Source: Microbacterium hydrothermale (GTDB lineage: Bacteria; Actinomycetota; Actinomycetes; Actinomycetales; Microbacteriaceae). From it: a stretch of 64,000 nt of DNA. Made by a program: the position numbers and the translations under genes. Of this stretch, positions 17,843 through 28,277 are shown piece by piece. Where the stretch lies: positions 248,001 through 312,000 of the forward strand of contig NZ_STGM01000003.1 of NCBI RefSeq assembly GCF_004854025.1. Direction: 5' to 3'. How positions within the stretch are numbered: the stretch's first letter is position 1; the number at the start of each line of letters is the position of its first letter. The notes below the pieces were generated by a model. That model was not told the origin of the DNA. It saw nothing but the letters and a program-made list of their open reading frames with translations, and did no database searches.

Positions 17843-18517
17843 TCAGCTCACCCGGGTCGACACGGCGTCGCGCACGCGGGCGGCGAGGACCTCGGGCGGC
17901 TGCGTGGCGTCGAGGACCACGAACCTGTCGGGTTCGCGCTCGGCCAGGGTGAGGAATCCCGCCCGGACCCGCGCGTGGAAGTCGCTCTTCTCCGCCTCGA
18001 GCCGGTCGAAGGGCTTGTCGTCGGCGTCGAGACGACGGCGCGCGGCCGTCGGGTCGAGGTCGAGGAGGACCGTGAGATCGGGCAGCAACCCGCCGGTCGC
18101 CCACAGCGACAGCGCGCGGACGTCATCGGCGTCGAGCACGCGTCCGGCCCCCTGGTAGGCGACGGACGAATCGAGGTAGCGGTCCTGGATCACGACGTCG
18201 CCGCGTGCGATGGCCGGCTGAACGACCGTCTCGACGTGGTGCGCGCGGTCGGCGGCGTAGAGCAGCGCCTCGGCGCGGGCGGCGATGTGGCCGCGGTGGT
18301 GCAGCACGATGTCGCGGATGCGGACGCCGACCTCCGTGCCGCCGGGCTCGCGCGTGCGCACGACCTCGCGTCCCTCGCCGACGAGCCACTGCTCGAGCAG
18401 CGAAGCCTGCGTCGTCTTGCCCGCGCCGTCGCCGCCCTCGAAGGTGACGAACAGGCCGGGACCCCCGGCCGCCGCCGCCGGAGGGGCGTGCAGCGGCCGG
18501 GAAGCGGCGCCGGTCAC
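17843..18517 (-). CDS. tmk: Thymidylate kinase
   Basis: 224-residue dTMP kinase supplying dTDP for DNA synthesis. A P-loop (FEGGDGAGKTT) begins near residue 24, after an Ala/Pro-rich N-terminal lead of about 20 residues. The DR(Y) motif QDRYLDSSVAYQGAGR and the REPGGTEVG segment are diagnostic. The GTG start lies inside the topA stop codon (GTGA), so tmk is translationally coupled to topA. Confidence 0.95.
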   Translation of the reverse strand: MTGAASRPLHAPPAAAAGGPGLFVTFEGGDGAGKTTQASLLEQWLVGEGREVVRTREPGGTEVGVRIRDIVLHHRGHIAARAEALLYAADRAHHVETVVQPAIARGDVVIQDRYLDSSVAYQGAGRVLDADDVRALSLWATGGLLPDLTVLLDLDPTAARRRLDADDKPFDRLEAEKSDFHARVRAGFLTLAEREPDRFVVLDATQPPEVLAARVRDAVSTRVS

Positions 18518-21447
18518 GAGGTCTTCGCCGGGGCCTTGCGGGTGGTCGACGACGTGGTCGCGGTCTTCGTCGCGGCCGTCTTCGTCGCCGCTGTCTTCGT
18601 CGCCGCCGTCTTCGTGGAGGCCGTCTTCGCGGCGGTGGTCTTCGCGGCGGTCGTCTTGGACGCAGCGGCCCTGCTCGCTGTCGTCTTCGTCGCGGTCGTC
18701 TTCGCCGCGGTCGTCTTCGTCGCCGTCGTCTTCGTCGCGGTCGTCTTGGACGCCGCGGTCTTGGACGCGGCCGGCTTGCGCGCCGAGGCCGCGCGCTTGG
18801 GCGCGGGACCCTTGGCACGCTTGTCGGCGATGAGCTCGACGGCTCGCTCGAAGGTGATCTCCATCGCGTTCTCGCCGCGCGGCACCGTGGCGTTGGTCTC
18901 GCCGTCGGTGACGTAGGGACCGAAGCGACCGTCCTTCAGCTTGATCGGCTTGCCGCTGACCGGGTCCGCCTCGAACTCCTTCAACGCGCTCGACGCGCGC
19001 CGCGCGCCGTACTTCGGCTCGGCGTACTTGGCGACAGCCTCTTCGAGCGTGATGTCGAAGATCTGCTGCTCGTTGTCGAGCGAGCGGGAGTCGGTGCCCT
19101 TCTTCAGGTAGGGACCGAAGCGACCGTTCTGCGCGGTGATCTCCTCGCCCGTCGCCGGGTCGGCGCCGACGACGCGCGGGAGCGACAGCAGCTGCAGGGC
19201 CGTGCCGAGATCGATCGTGTCGACCGACATCGACCGGAACAGCGACGCCGTGCGTGGTTTCGGAGCGGCTTCCTTCTTCACGCCGCGCTTCTTGGGCGCC
19301 TCGACGACCTCGCCCGTGGCCTGATCGACCTCCTCGGGCTCCTCGGCATCCGTCTCCTGCACGTAGGGACCGAACCGACCGTCCTTCACGACGACGAGCT
19401 TGCCGTTGTCGGGGTTCTCGCCCAGGACGCGATCGCCGGCGACGGGTGCGTCGATGAGCTCCTGCGCCTTCTCGGGCGTGAGCTCGTCGGGAGCGAGGTC
19501 TTCCGGGATGTTGACGATGCGCGGCTTGGCATCGGCGTCGGCCGCGGGGTCGGTGACCTCGAGGTAGGGGCCGTACTTGCCGAAGCGGAGCGTCGCCGTG
19601 TCGGTGATGCGCGTCGAGTTGAGCTCGCGGGCGTCGATCTCGCCCAGGTTGTCGACGATGTGGCGCAGGCCCACCTGCTTCTCGGACCCGAAGTAGAACG
19701 ACTTCAGCCACTCGGTGCGCCGCTGCTCGCCGCGGGCGATCGCGTCGAGGTCGTCTTCGAGCGCGGCCGTGAAGTCGTAGTCGACGAGATCGGCGAAGTG
19801 CTCCTCGAGCAGACGCACCACGCTGAAGGCGAGCCAGCTCGGGACGAGTGCCTGCCCCCGCTTGGTGACGTACCCACGGTCGAGGATCACGCCGATGATG
19901 CTCGCGAAGGTCGACGGACGGCCGATCCCCTTCTCTTCGAGCGCCTTGACCAGGCTCGCCTCCGTGTAGCGGGGCTTCGGAGAGGTGCTGTGGCCCTTCG
20001 GCTCGACGTCGCTCACCGTCAACTCGTCGCCCACCGATACGGCCGGCAACGACTGGTCGGCGTCGTCGTCGTTGCGCTTCTCGTCGGCGCCTTCTTCGTA
20101 CGCCTCGAGGAAGCCCTTGAAGGTGTAGACGGTCCCGGATGCCGTGAACTCGGCGACCTGGGCCCCCGCCTGGACCGTGAGGGTGACCGTGGTCGTCTCG
20201 TACTTGGCATCCGCCATCTGGCTGGCGACGGTGCGCTTCCAGATGAGGTCGTACAGCTTCTGCTCGTCGCGGTCGAGCGAGGACGCCAGCGACGCCGGCG
20301 TGCGGAAGTTCTCTCCCGAGGGGCGGATGGCCTCGTGCGCCTCTTGCGCGTTCTTCGACTTGCTCTTGTACACGCGGGGGTTGGCGGGAACGGCCTTGTC
20401 GCCGTACAACGCCACGGCCTGCGCGCGGGCGGCCGAGATGGCCTGCCCCGACAGCGCGACCGAGTCGGTACGCATATAGGTGATGAAGCCCTTCTCGTAC
20501 AGACGCTGAGCGACGCCCATGGCGTGCTTGGCGCTCATCGAGAGTTTGCGACCGGCCTCCTGCTGCATCGTGGAGGTCGTGAAGGGGGCGCGGGGGCTGC
20601 GTGTGCCGGGCTTCGCCTCGACCTTGGCGACGGTGGCGCGGCCGGCGGCGGTGATCGCATCGGCCAGGGTGCGTGCGGCCGCCTCGTCGAGGACCACGAC
20701 GGCCTTCTTCAGCTGACCGTTGTCGTCGTAGTCGCCACCCCGGGCGATGGGAGCGCCGTCGAGGCGGTTGAGGCGCGTGGTGAAGGACGAACCGGACTGC
20801 GAGGCGAGGGCTTCGACGTCCCAGTAGGACGCGGAGACGAACGCCATGCGCTCGCGCTCGCGCTCCACGACCATGCGCGTGGCGGCGGACTGCACGCGGC
20901 CGGCGCTGAGCGCCGTGCCCTCGCGGCCGGAACCGACCTTGCGCCACAGCACCGGCGAGACGTCCCATCCGTACAGGCGGTCGAGGACGCGGCGGGTCTC
21001 CTGGGCGTCGACGAGCGAGACGTCGAGCTCCCGGGTGTGCTCGGCGGCCTCCTTGATCGCGTCCTTGGTGATCTCGTGGAAGATCATGCGGCGCACGGGG
21101 ACCTTGGGCTTGAGCACCTCGAGCAGGTGCCACGCGATGGCTTCGCCCTCGCGGTCACCATCAGTGGCGAGCAGGACTTCGTCGGCGGTCTTCAGCGCGC
21201 GCTTGAGCTCGGCGACCGTCTTCGTCTTGCGGTCGTTGACCACGTAGAAGGGGTCGAAGTCGTTCTCGACGTCGATCGAGTACTTGCCGTACGCGGCCTT
21301 CTTATCGGCCGGGATCTCTTTCTTCGACGCCAGGTCGCGGATGTGACCGACCGAGCTGAGCACCTCGTAGTCGTCGCCGAGGTATCCCTGGATCGACTTC
21401 ATCTTCGTCGGGGACTCGACGATGACGAGCTTCTTTCCGTTTGCCAC
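18514..21447 (-). CDS. topA: DNA topoisomerase I
   Basis: 977-residue type IA topoisomerase that relaxes negative supercoils. The N-terminal Toprim domain opens with KLVIVESPTKMKSI. The catalytic tyrosine is Tyr324 in GFITYMRTDS. After residue 600 come four C-terminal repeats marked by GKYGPYLE, GRFGPYVQE, GRFGPYLKK and GRFGPYVTD, all lacking the zinc-finger cysteines found in E. coli. The last 90 or so residues are a Lys/Ala/Thr-rich tail, typical of actinobacterial TopA, where such tails help DNA binding and processivity. GTG start with AAAGGA upstream; the upstream in-frame ATG at 21480 would add a less likely N-terminus. Confidence 0.96.
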   Translation of the reverse strand: MANGKKLVIVESPTKMKSIQGYLGDDYEVLSSVGHIRDLASKKEIPADKKAAYGKYSIDVENDFDPFYVVNDRKTKTVAELKRALKTADEVLLATDGDREGEAIAWHLLEVLKPKVPVRRMIFHEITKDAIKEAAEHTRELDVSLVDAQETRRVLDRLYGWDVSPVLWRKVGSGREGTALSAGRVQSAATRMVVERERERMAFVSASYWDVEALASQSGSSFTTRLNRLDGAPIARGGDYDDNGQLKKAVVVLDEAAARTLADAITAAGRATVAKVEAKPGTRSPRAPFTTSTMQQEAGRKLSMSAKHAMGVAQRLYEKGFITYMRTDSVALSGQAISAARAQAVALYGDKAVPANPRVYKSKSKNAQEAHEAIRPSGENFRTPASLASSLDRDEQKLYDLIWKRTVASQMADAKYETTTVTLTVQAGAQVAEFTASGTVYTFKGFLEAYEEGADEKRNDDDADQSLPAVSVGDELTVSDVEPKGHSTSPKPRYTEASLVKALEEKGIGRPSTFASIIGVILDRGYVTKRGQALVPSWLAFSVVRLLEEHFADLVDYDFTAALEDDLDAIARGEQRRTEWLKSFYFGSEKQVGLRHIVDNLGEIDARELNSTRITDTATLRFGKYGPYLEVTDPAADADAKPRIVNIPEDLAPDELTPEKAQELIDAPVAGDRVLGENPDNGKLVVVKDGRFGPYVQETDAEEPEEVDQATGEVVEAPKKRGVKKEAAPKPRTASLFRSMSVDTIDLGTALQLLSLPRVVGADPATGEEITAQNGRFGPYLKKGTDSRSLDNEQQIFDITLEEAVAKYAEPKYGARRASSALKEFEADPVSGKPIKLKDGRFGPYVTDGETNATVPRGENAMEITFERAVELIADKRAKGPAPKRAASARKPAASKTAASKTTATKTTATKTTAAKTTATKTTASRAAASKTTAAKTTAAKTASTKTAATKTAATKTAATKTATTSSTTRKAPAKTS
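18517..18798 (-). repeat. topA: Low-complexity AAxKT repeat coding for the TopA tail
   Basis: About 94 codons encode a run of five-residue units such as TATKT, TAAKT and TASKT, about 16 in number. The DNA shows a matching imperfect 15-bp periodicity (forward-strand word GTCGTCTTCGTCGCG and variants). Such a region may vary in copy number between strains. Confidence 0.8.
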
Positions 21448-21507
21448 TGGGGTCCTTTCTTCGATGCACACCATACACACGCCTCCCTGTCCGGGTTCCG
21501 GGAGGTC

Positions 21508-21837
21508 TCACGGGCTCGAGACATCGGGAGGTCCGGCTCGCGAGCGCGCATCGAGGGGAACTCCACCGTACGCCCCGGCGACGGTGACCGTGGCGACCAG
21601 GCCGTCGACATGGCATTCGGTCAGCTGCCATCCCGCCGCCGCCGTCACCCGCTCCGCCGCGTCGCACGGGAAGCCCGGGACCGCACCGCTGGCGGTGTCG
21701 GCCGCCGCGAGCGCCGCGGCATCCGCCGCTCCGGCCACGCGTCGCGCGGTCACAGCCGCACCGCCGACGGCCGCCATCGCCACGGTGACGCCCACGACGA
21801 CCGCGACGACGCCGATCATCGACACGCTCCCCGCCAT
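21508..21837 (-). CDS. TadE-like protein of the helicase/secretion neighbourhood
   Basis: 109 residues. A hydrophobic N-terminal helix (about residues 3-30, MIGVVAVVVGVTVAMAAVGG) is followed by ARRVAGAADAAALAAADTAS, the mark of the actinobacterial TadE-like family seen beside tad genes (M. tuberculosis Rv3654c type). Two cysteines (in FPCDAA and TECHVDG) may form a disulfide outside the membrane. It is the last gene of the Tad run; its ATG shares one base with the preceding stop. Confidence 0.8.
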   Translation of the reverse strand: MAGSVSMIGVVAVVVGVTVAMAAVGGAAVTARRVAGAADAAALAAADTASGAVPGFPCDAAERVTAAAGWQLTECHVDGLVATVTVAGAYGGVPLDARSRAGPPDVSSP

Positions 21838-22193
21838 CAGCGTCCCCCGTCGAGCGCGCAGGCGCGCGCCACCGAGACTGGGAGCGGGAGGGCGAGCGGA
21901 AGACCGCCCGCCGCCGACGACGCGACGCAGACGAGGCCGTCGCCGCGGCTCACCGTCATCGTGCCCCCGGCCGCGGAGAGGGCGGCCGAGGCCCCCGCGT
22001 CGTCCCCACGACCGAGCAGGCGCGCCCCCTCGATCGCCGCGTGTTGCAGGCGCAGCGTGGTCGCCGCGGTGCCGAGCGCCCCGACGCCGAGGGCGAGCAC
22101 GATCAGGACCGCGGGGAGCGCCACGGCGAACTCCGCGGTGACCGCGCCCCGCTCCCCCAGGCCACGGAGTCGAGAGACGAACGACGGGTTCAT
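21837..22193 (-). CDS. TadE-family pilus assembly protein
   Basis: 118 residues. The N-terminal segment RGAVTAEFAVALPAVLIVLA is a class III prepilin-like hydrophobic stretch with the conserved Glu, as in TadE minor pseudopilins. A small exported domain follows with two cysteines. The ATG overlaps the stop of the preceding pilin gene (ATGA). It is expected to assemble with the Flp-type pilin; no TadV prepilin peptidase gene is in the window. Confidence 0.85.
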   Translation of the reverse strand: MNPSFVSRLRGLGERGAVTAEFAVALPAVLIVLALGVGALGTAATTLRLQHAAIEGARLLGRGDDAGASAALSAAGGTMTVSRGDGLVCVASSAAGGLPLALPLPVSVARACALDGGR

Positions 22194-22426
22194 TGCACGG
22201 TCAGCGCGCGACGCACGAGATCGGTCAGGATGCCGCGCACCTCGTCGCTGCGCATGATGACGACCAGCAGCCCGGCGAAGGCCACCGCGGCCATCGTCGC
22301 GATCGCGTACTCCGCGGTGGCGGCTCCGCGTTCGTCGAGGAACAACCGTCGCGCGCTCGGGCCGGTCAGCGGCGGCAGGGGCCGGGGGACGGACGGGCGC
22401 GATCCGGCGAGAGTGAGGTCGGACAT
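22190..22426 (-). CDS. DUF4244 Flp-like pilin
   Basis: 78 residues. A 35-residue N-terminal region precedes DERGAATAEYAIATMAAVAF, which matches the Flp/DUF4244 prepilin motif with Glu and Tyr after the cleavage site. A single membrane helix and a short tail ending RRALTVQ follow. It is the likely major pilin of the locus, and overlaps tadE by four bases. Confidence 0.85.
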   Translation of the reverse strand: MSDLTLAGSRPSVPRPLPPLTGPSARRLFLDERGAATAEYAIATMAAVAFAGLLVVIMRSDEVRGILTDLVRRALTVQ

Positions 22427-22488
22427 GGGGTCTCCTTCTTTCAGGGGTGGATGAGAGGGCGAATCGAGGTGGGGAGGCGGGCACCGAC

Positions 22489-23355
22489 TCAGGGGAACGT
22501 CCCGGAGCGGAGCAGGCCGATGACGACGGGGACGACGGCGAGGAGGAGGAAGGCGGGCAGCGTGCACACGCCCAGGGGGATCAATAGTCGCGTCGACAGT
22601 CGCGCCGCCTTCTCCCGCCCATCGGTGCGTGCCCGGTGCCGGGCGGCCCAGGCGTCGGCACGCAGGAGTTCAGCCGCAGGGACGCCCGCCCGCAACGCCA
22701 GATCGAGGGTGTCGTCGACGGCGCGCGACGCCCGCTCGTCGACGTCGTGGGAGCGCCGGGCGATCACCGTCCGCGCCCGCTGGGGCGACGCTCCCGCCGA
22801 GAGGGCGACGGCCCAGAGCTCGGCGTCGAGACCGGGCACGGTCGAGGACGGCCGCGCCGATCGCGCGAGCCGGCGCGTCCAGGCCCGCGCCGCCGCGATC
22901 AGGACCACTCCGGCGACCAGGCAGGGGCGACCAACCGGGTCGCCGATCAGCACGCCGATCGTGTCGGATCCGAGCAGTGCCCCCAGGGGCACACCGGCGA
23001 CGGGCAGCCACCCGAGCAGCCGCGCCGTGGCAAGGGGCTCGGCCAGGACGACGCGCACCTCGGCCGACACCTCGGCGGCGTCGCGCAGCGAGCCGGCCAC
23101 CGACCGCAGCGTCTCGGCCAGGGGTGCCCCGGTCTCGACCGCCACGGCGTACACGACGGCGATGTCGCCCCACGCGCCGCCCGATGCGCTCAGGACCGCG
23201 CCGACGTCGTCTCCCCGCTCGGCCGCGGCCGCCGCCGCGAGCGCGGTGGGGTCGCCACCGGCACCCAGGTGACCCCACGCGAGCGCGGGAGACGCTCCCC
23301 CGGTGAGGAGCACGGCGAGCCGCATCACGGTCTCGTAGGGATCGGGCGAGGTCAC
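22489..23355 (-). CDS. Type II secretion system F-domain protein (TadB/TadC-like)
   Basis: 288-residue inner-membrane platform protein for Tad pilus assembly. Hydrophobic segments lie near residues 110-130, 140-165 and 255-285. The cytoplasmic F-domain helices lie before and between them (GGAWGDIAVVYAVAVETGAPLAETLRSVAGS, and the C-terminal counterpart). It starts with GTG inside the tadA stop (GTGA). Only one F-domain gene is present, whereas many Tad loci have separate tadB and tadC. Confidence 0.82.
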   Translation of the reverse strand: MTSPDPYETVMRLAVLLTGGASPALAWGHLGAGGDPTALAAAAAAERGDDVGAVLSASGGAWGDIAVVYAVAVETGAPLAETLRSVAGSLRDAAEVSAEVRVVLAEPLATARLLGWLPVAGVPLGALLGSDTIGVLIGDPVGRPCLVAGVVLIAAARAWTRRLARSARPSSTVPGLDAELWAVALSAGASPQRARTVIARRSHDVDERASRAVDDTLDLALRAGVPAAELLRADAWAARHRARTDGREKAARLSTRLLIPLGVCTLPAFLLLAVVPVVIGLLRSGTFP

Positions 23356-24368
23356 GATCCCTCCTCCCGTCGGATCGCGAGCTTTCCGCCGCGCAGGACG
23401 GGCCGGCCCCAAGCGGCGAGGCGTCGCTGCCCGCCGGCACGGTCGACGTGGATCACCGCGCCGATCGCGCTCACCACCTGCCGCGCGGTGGTCGCGGCAT
23501 CCATCCCCGACAGCGCTCCCAGCGCCTCCAGGCGCGTCGCGACCTCGGCGAGCCCGTTCGCGTGCACGGTTCCGGCTCCTCCGTCGTGCCCCGTGTTGAG
23601 GGCCATCAGCAGTTCGCGCAGCTCCTCTCCGCGGCACTCGCCGAGGATGAGACGGTCAGGGCGCATGCGCAGCGCCTCGCGGACGAGACGCGCGAGCGTG
23701 ATGGCTCCCGCGCCCTCGATGTTCGCCTGCCGCGCCTCGAGAGCGACGTGATGAGGATGTGCGGGACGGAGCTCGGCGACCTCCTCGATCGTGATGATGC
23801 GCTCCGAGGAAGGGACCCGCGACAGCAGCGCGGAGAGCAGCGTGGTCTTCCCCGCACCCGTCGAGCCGGTGATGAGCACGTTCTCGCGGCGGTCGACGAG
23901 GCCCTCGAGGAGCGTCCGCTGCGCGGTCGACAGCATTCCCGAACGATGCAGCAGGTCGAGATCGGGGGCGTTCCATCGCGGCACGCGCACCGAGATGCTC
24001 GTTCCTCGAGCGGCCACCGGCGCGAGCACCGCGTGCACCCGGACCCCGCGTTCGAGTCGCACGTCGACGCACGGAGAGGCGTCGTCGAGGTGGCGCCCTC
24101 CGCGGGCGACGAGACGCACGGCGAGACGTCGCACCTCGGCCTCGCTCGCCCGCCACGACGGGACCCGCTCGATCCCGTCGCCGCGATCGACGAACAGACC
24201 GTCTGCGCCACTGACGAAGAGGTCGGTCACGCGCGGATCGTCGAGGAACGGTCGCAGGAACGACACCGCGGCATCCTCGTCGCCCGCACCGGGATCATCG
24301 CCGCTCCGCTCCACGGGGACGGAGCGCGCGGAGGTGTCGGACGGGAGGGGAGGAACGAGGGATGCCAC
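23352..24368 (-). CDS. tadA: TadA/CpaF-type secretion ATPase
   Basis: 338-residue hexameric ATPase that powers Flp pilus assembly. After a variable N-terminus, the N2 domain contains DPRVTDLFVSGADGLFVDRG. The Walker A motif is GSTGAGKTTLLSALL, the Asp/Glu box is IITIEEVAELRP, the Walker B region is RLILGECRGEE and the His box is GHDGGAGTVHANG. GTG start after a weak GAGGGC. It is the first gene of the five-gene Tad run, which continues with F-domain protein, DUF4244, TadE and TadE-like. Confidence 0.92.
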   Translation of the reverse strand: MASLVPPLPSDTSARSVPVERSGDDPGAGDEDAAVSFLRPFLDDPRVTDLFVSGADGLFVDRGDGIERVPSWRASEAEVRRLAVRLVARGGRHLDDASPCVDVRLERGVRVHAVLAPVAARGTSISVRVPRWNAPDLDLLHRSGMLSTAQRTLLEGLVDRRENVLITGSTGAGKTTLLSALLSRVPSSERIITIEEVAELRPAHPHHVALEARQANIEGAGAITLARLVREALRMRPDRLILGECRGEELRELLMALNTGHDGGAGTVHANGLAEVATRLEALGALSGMDAATTARQVVSAIGAVIHVDRAGGQRRLAAWGRPVLRGGKLAIRREEGS

Positions 24369-24472
24369 GCCCTCGACGCTAGGCAGAGCGCCCTCTCACC
24401 GCCGGGCCCGCGGGCCGTTCCGTGGAGGGCCGAGCAGATCCGCCCGATGGGGAGGAGGCGTGGAAACCGTCC

Positions 24473-24584
24473 CGGAAAAAGAAGGGGGCGGCATCCCTAC
24501 AGTGGGGGGCGAGGGATGCCGCCGCGCGCCGGAGGAAAATTGGGGGGCTCCCCCCGACGCGAGTGCCGGAAGCGATGTTCGGGC
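24473..24584 (-). ncRNA. Candidate 6C small RNA
   Basis: On the minus strand, a 12-bp perfect stem (24512-24523 with 24487-24498) encloses a loop containing CCCCCC, and is followed by CCCTTCTTTTT, a true rho-independent tail. A second run GAGCCCCCC lies about 40 bases upstream (24542-24550). Two C6 runs in consecutive hairpins define the actinobacterial 6C RNA. The position beside the Tad locus and acs matches my recollection of its location in Mycobacterium (B11) and Streptomyces. Ends are inferred from the promoter and the tail; a covariance-model search was not possible. Confidence 0.65.
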
Positions 24585-24590
24585 TCAACC

Positions 24591-24619
24591 AGAGTACGCG
24601 CGCCGCGGGGCGCGGCCAA
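24591..24619 (-). promoter_or_regulatory. Probable promoter of the 6C-like RNA
   Basis: On the minus strand, TTGGCC (24619-24614) and TACTCT (24596-24591) are separated by exactly 17 bases. This resembles a vegetative sigma promoter placed about seven bases before the proposed RNA start. Confidence 0.45.
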
Positions 24620-24776
24620 CTCCCACGACCTATTCATCGCGATATATCACCTGTTTCCCGGCTGCGCGGATGCCAACTATCGGAGGTGGCCTCCGCGCGG
24701 AGCGATGGCTAGCGTGACGAGGGTCAGGACGCCGCGCATCGACGCGGGCGTGATGTGAACGCGAAGGAGCGCCGCG

Positions 24777-26744
<1,968 letters not shown>

Positions 26745-26750
26745 GTCACC

Positions 26751-26791
26751 GGCGGTCGTGGATGCCGGGATCCCTGGCATCCACGACCGCC
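26751..26791 (+). terminator. acs: Terminator of acs
   Basis: Perfect 16-bp stem (26751-26766 with 26776-26791) with a 9-base loop, beginning six bases after the acs stop. No T-run. Each arm contains the word GGATGCC or GGCATCC. Confidence 0.8.
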
Positions 26792-26904
26792 GTCGCCCCT
26801 CCGCCTCGGGGTGAGGGCCTCCCGGCGCGGAGGGGCCGGCCGTGCGGAGGGGCCGGCCGTGCGGAGCGGGCGGCCGTGCGGACGCGGGATCGACTCGGCG
26901 CGGC

Positions 26905-27255
26905 TCAGTCCGTCTCGGCCCAGATCGCCGCGAGCGCGCTCTGCAGATCATCGATCGACGCACCGTGCTCGCGCGCCAGATCGACGAGGGTGCGTGCGCG
27001 CGCGACCACCGGACCCGGAAGCGGCGAGGCGTCGTCGGCGACGCGTGTTCCCCCGCCGGTGCGGGTCACCACGAGCCCCTCGCTCTCGAGGTGACGGAAC
27101 GCCCGCGCGGCGGTCCCCACCGCCACGCCGAAGTCCGCCGCCGTCTGACGTACCGTCGGCAGCCTCTCCCCCCGACCCAGGGAACCGCTGACGATGAGCC
27201 CCCGGAGCCGCTCCACGATGATCGCCGAGGTGACGGCCTCCTCCGTCGGACTCAT
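26905..27255 (-). CDS. GntR-family regulator, YtrA type
   Basis: 116-residue repressor. Residues about 8-75 are a GntR winged helix (IIVERLRGLIVSGSLGRGERLPTVRQTAADFGVAVGTAARAFRHLE). The short C-terminal tail (about 40 residues) has no large effector domain, which places it in the YtrA branch often paired with membrane proteins or ABC exporters. Its ATG overlaps the stop of the upstream membrane-protein gene (ATGA). Autoregulation through the TACAA-N5-TTGTA site upstream of the pair is likely. Confidence 0.88.
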   Translation of the reverse strand: MSPTEEAVTSAIIVERLRGLIVSGSLGRGERLPTVRQTAADFGVAVGTAARAFRHLESEGLVVTRTGGGTRVADDASPLPGPVVARARTLVDLAREHGASIDDLQSALAAIWAETD

Positions 27256-28190
27256 CGAACCGGCGTCTCGGGGCGCGGGCGCATCGGCATCCGAGGTCCG
27301 AAGAGCTGCGGGGGGAGAGTTCCCGCAGCGAGACCGAGCAGCAGAACGACAGCAGCCACCGAGAGGAGCCAGCCGGCCCCCTCGAAAGCACCCGCGAATG
27401 CCGCGTACGGGGTGCCCCAGGTGAAGTCCCCCACCCCGGGGATGCCCGCCCCGACGCTGCCGAGCCCCACCCGTCCGAGGAAGTGGAAGACCTCGCCCGC
27501 GGCGAGCGCGACGGATCCGAGGGCGACGGAGACGACGGCGTCGGATGCCGCCCGCCGACGGAGACGCTCGTCGGCGACCCCCGCATCGGGGAAGGGCGGT
27601 GCGGCGATGCGGCGCAGGCGCGCGCCCACGACCCCCGCCAGGAGGGCCGTCGCGAGAAGGACGGGAAGACCGTACGCCCACCCGTAGAAGCTCGTGGTCC
27701 CGCCATCGCCGAAGACGAGCAGGGCCCATCGCCCGGCCTCGTCCGGAGAGGAGGCGAGCCCGGCGCACACGGTCGTGATCGTCAGGACCCCGCCGAGGGC
27801 GACGGCGACGCGCAGCAAGCGAGGATCCGTGAAGCTCGACCACGACCTCCGCACTCCCACCGCGGTCGGTGCGCCCGTCCGTCGCGTTCCGGGTCGGCGG
27901 GGTTCCGGACGGACGCAGAGAGCGACAGCCCCCACCGCGATCGGCACGGCGAACGCCCACCAGGCGATGCTCGGGTAGTCGACGAGGAGTCGACTGACGA
28001 GGTGATCGAGGCCCCACACGAGGACGACGGAGAGGGCGCCCGCACGGACGGCGTGAGACGCCGCTGGGCGATCCGTCTCTCCTCGACGTCGCGTGCGAAC
28101 CAGGATGATCGCCACCACGACCGCCACGACGAGGACGCCGATCGGCTCCCCCACGATCAGCGGAGCGCGTTCCCACATCTTCTCGAGCAT
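27252..28190 (-). CDS. Polytopic membrane protein paired with a YtrA-type regulator
   Basis: 312 residues with seven or eight predicted membrane helices and an Arg/Pro-rich loop near residue 110. No family recognised. AGAGGGGG lies six bases before the chosen ATG; an upstream in-frame start at 28241 would lack a ribosome-binding site. The gene is translationally coupled to the GntR-type regulator behind it, so both probably form one stress-responsive unit, as in other YtrA systems (inference). Confidence 0.72.
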   Translation of the reverse strand: MLEKMWERAPLIVGEPIGVLVVAVVVAIILVRTRRRGETDRPAASHAVRAGALSVVLVWGLDHLVSRLLVDYPSIAWWAFAVPIAVGAVALCVRPEPRRPGTRRTGAPTAVGVRRSWSSFTDPRLLRVAVALGGVLTITTVCAGLASSPDEAGRWALLVFGDGGTTSFYGWAYGLPVLLATALLAGVVGARLRRIAAPPFPDAGVADERLRRRAASDAVVSVALGSVALAAGEVFHFLGRVGLGSVGAGIPGVGDFTWGTPYAAFAGAFEGAGWLLSVAAVVLLLGLAAGTLPPQLFGPRMPMRPRPETPVR

Positions 28191-28219
28191 CGAGTCCCCC
28201 TCTTGTACTCCCCACCGGA

Positions 28220-28234
28220 TACAAGTTATTTGTA
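28220..28234. promoter_or_regulatory. Candidate GntR operator upstream of the membrane-protein/regulator pair
   Basis: Inverted repeat TACAA-GTTAT-TTGTA, 30 bases before the start of the membrane-protein gene, inside an A/T-rich island. A partial second copy (TTGTAC) lies at 28203-28208. The spacing and place suit an autoregulatory site for the YtrA-type protein. Confidence 0.45.
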
Positions 28235-28277
28235 CCAGCACTGAAGCACAAAGAGAAGCGTTGCCGCCGCCGCGAGC

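Noticed and set aside
18523..18830. Valine/phenylalanine-rich plus-strand frame opposite the TopA tail
   Set aside because: It is the reverse reading of the lysine-repeat tail and has no start signal.
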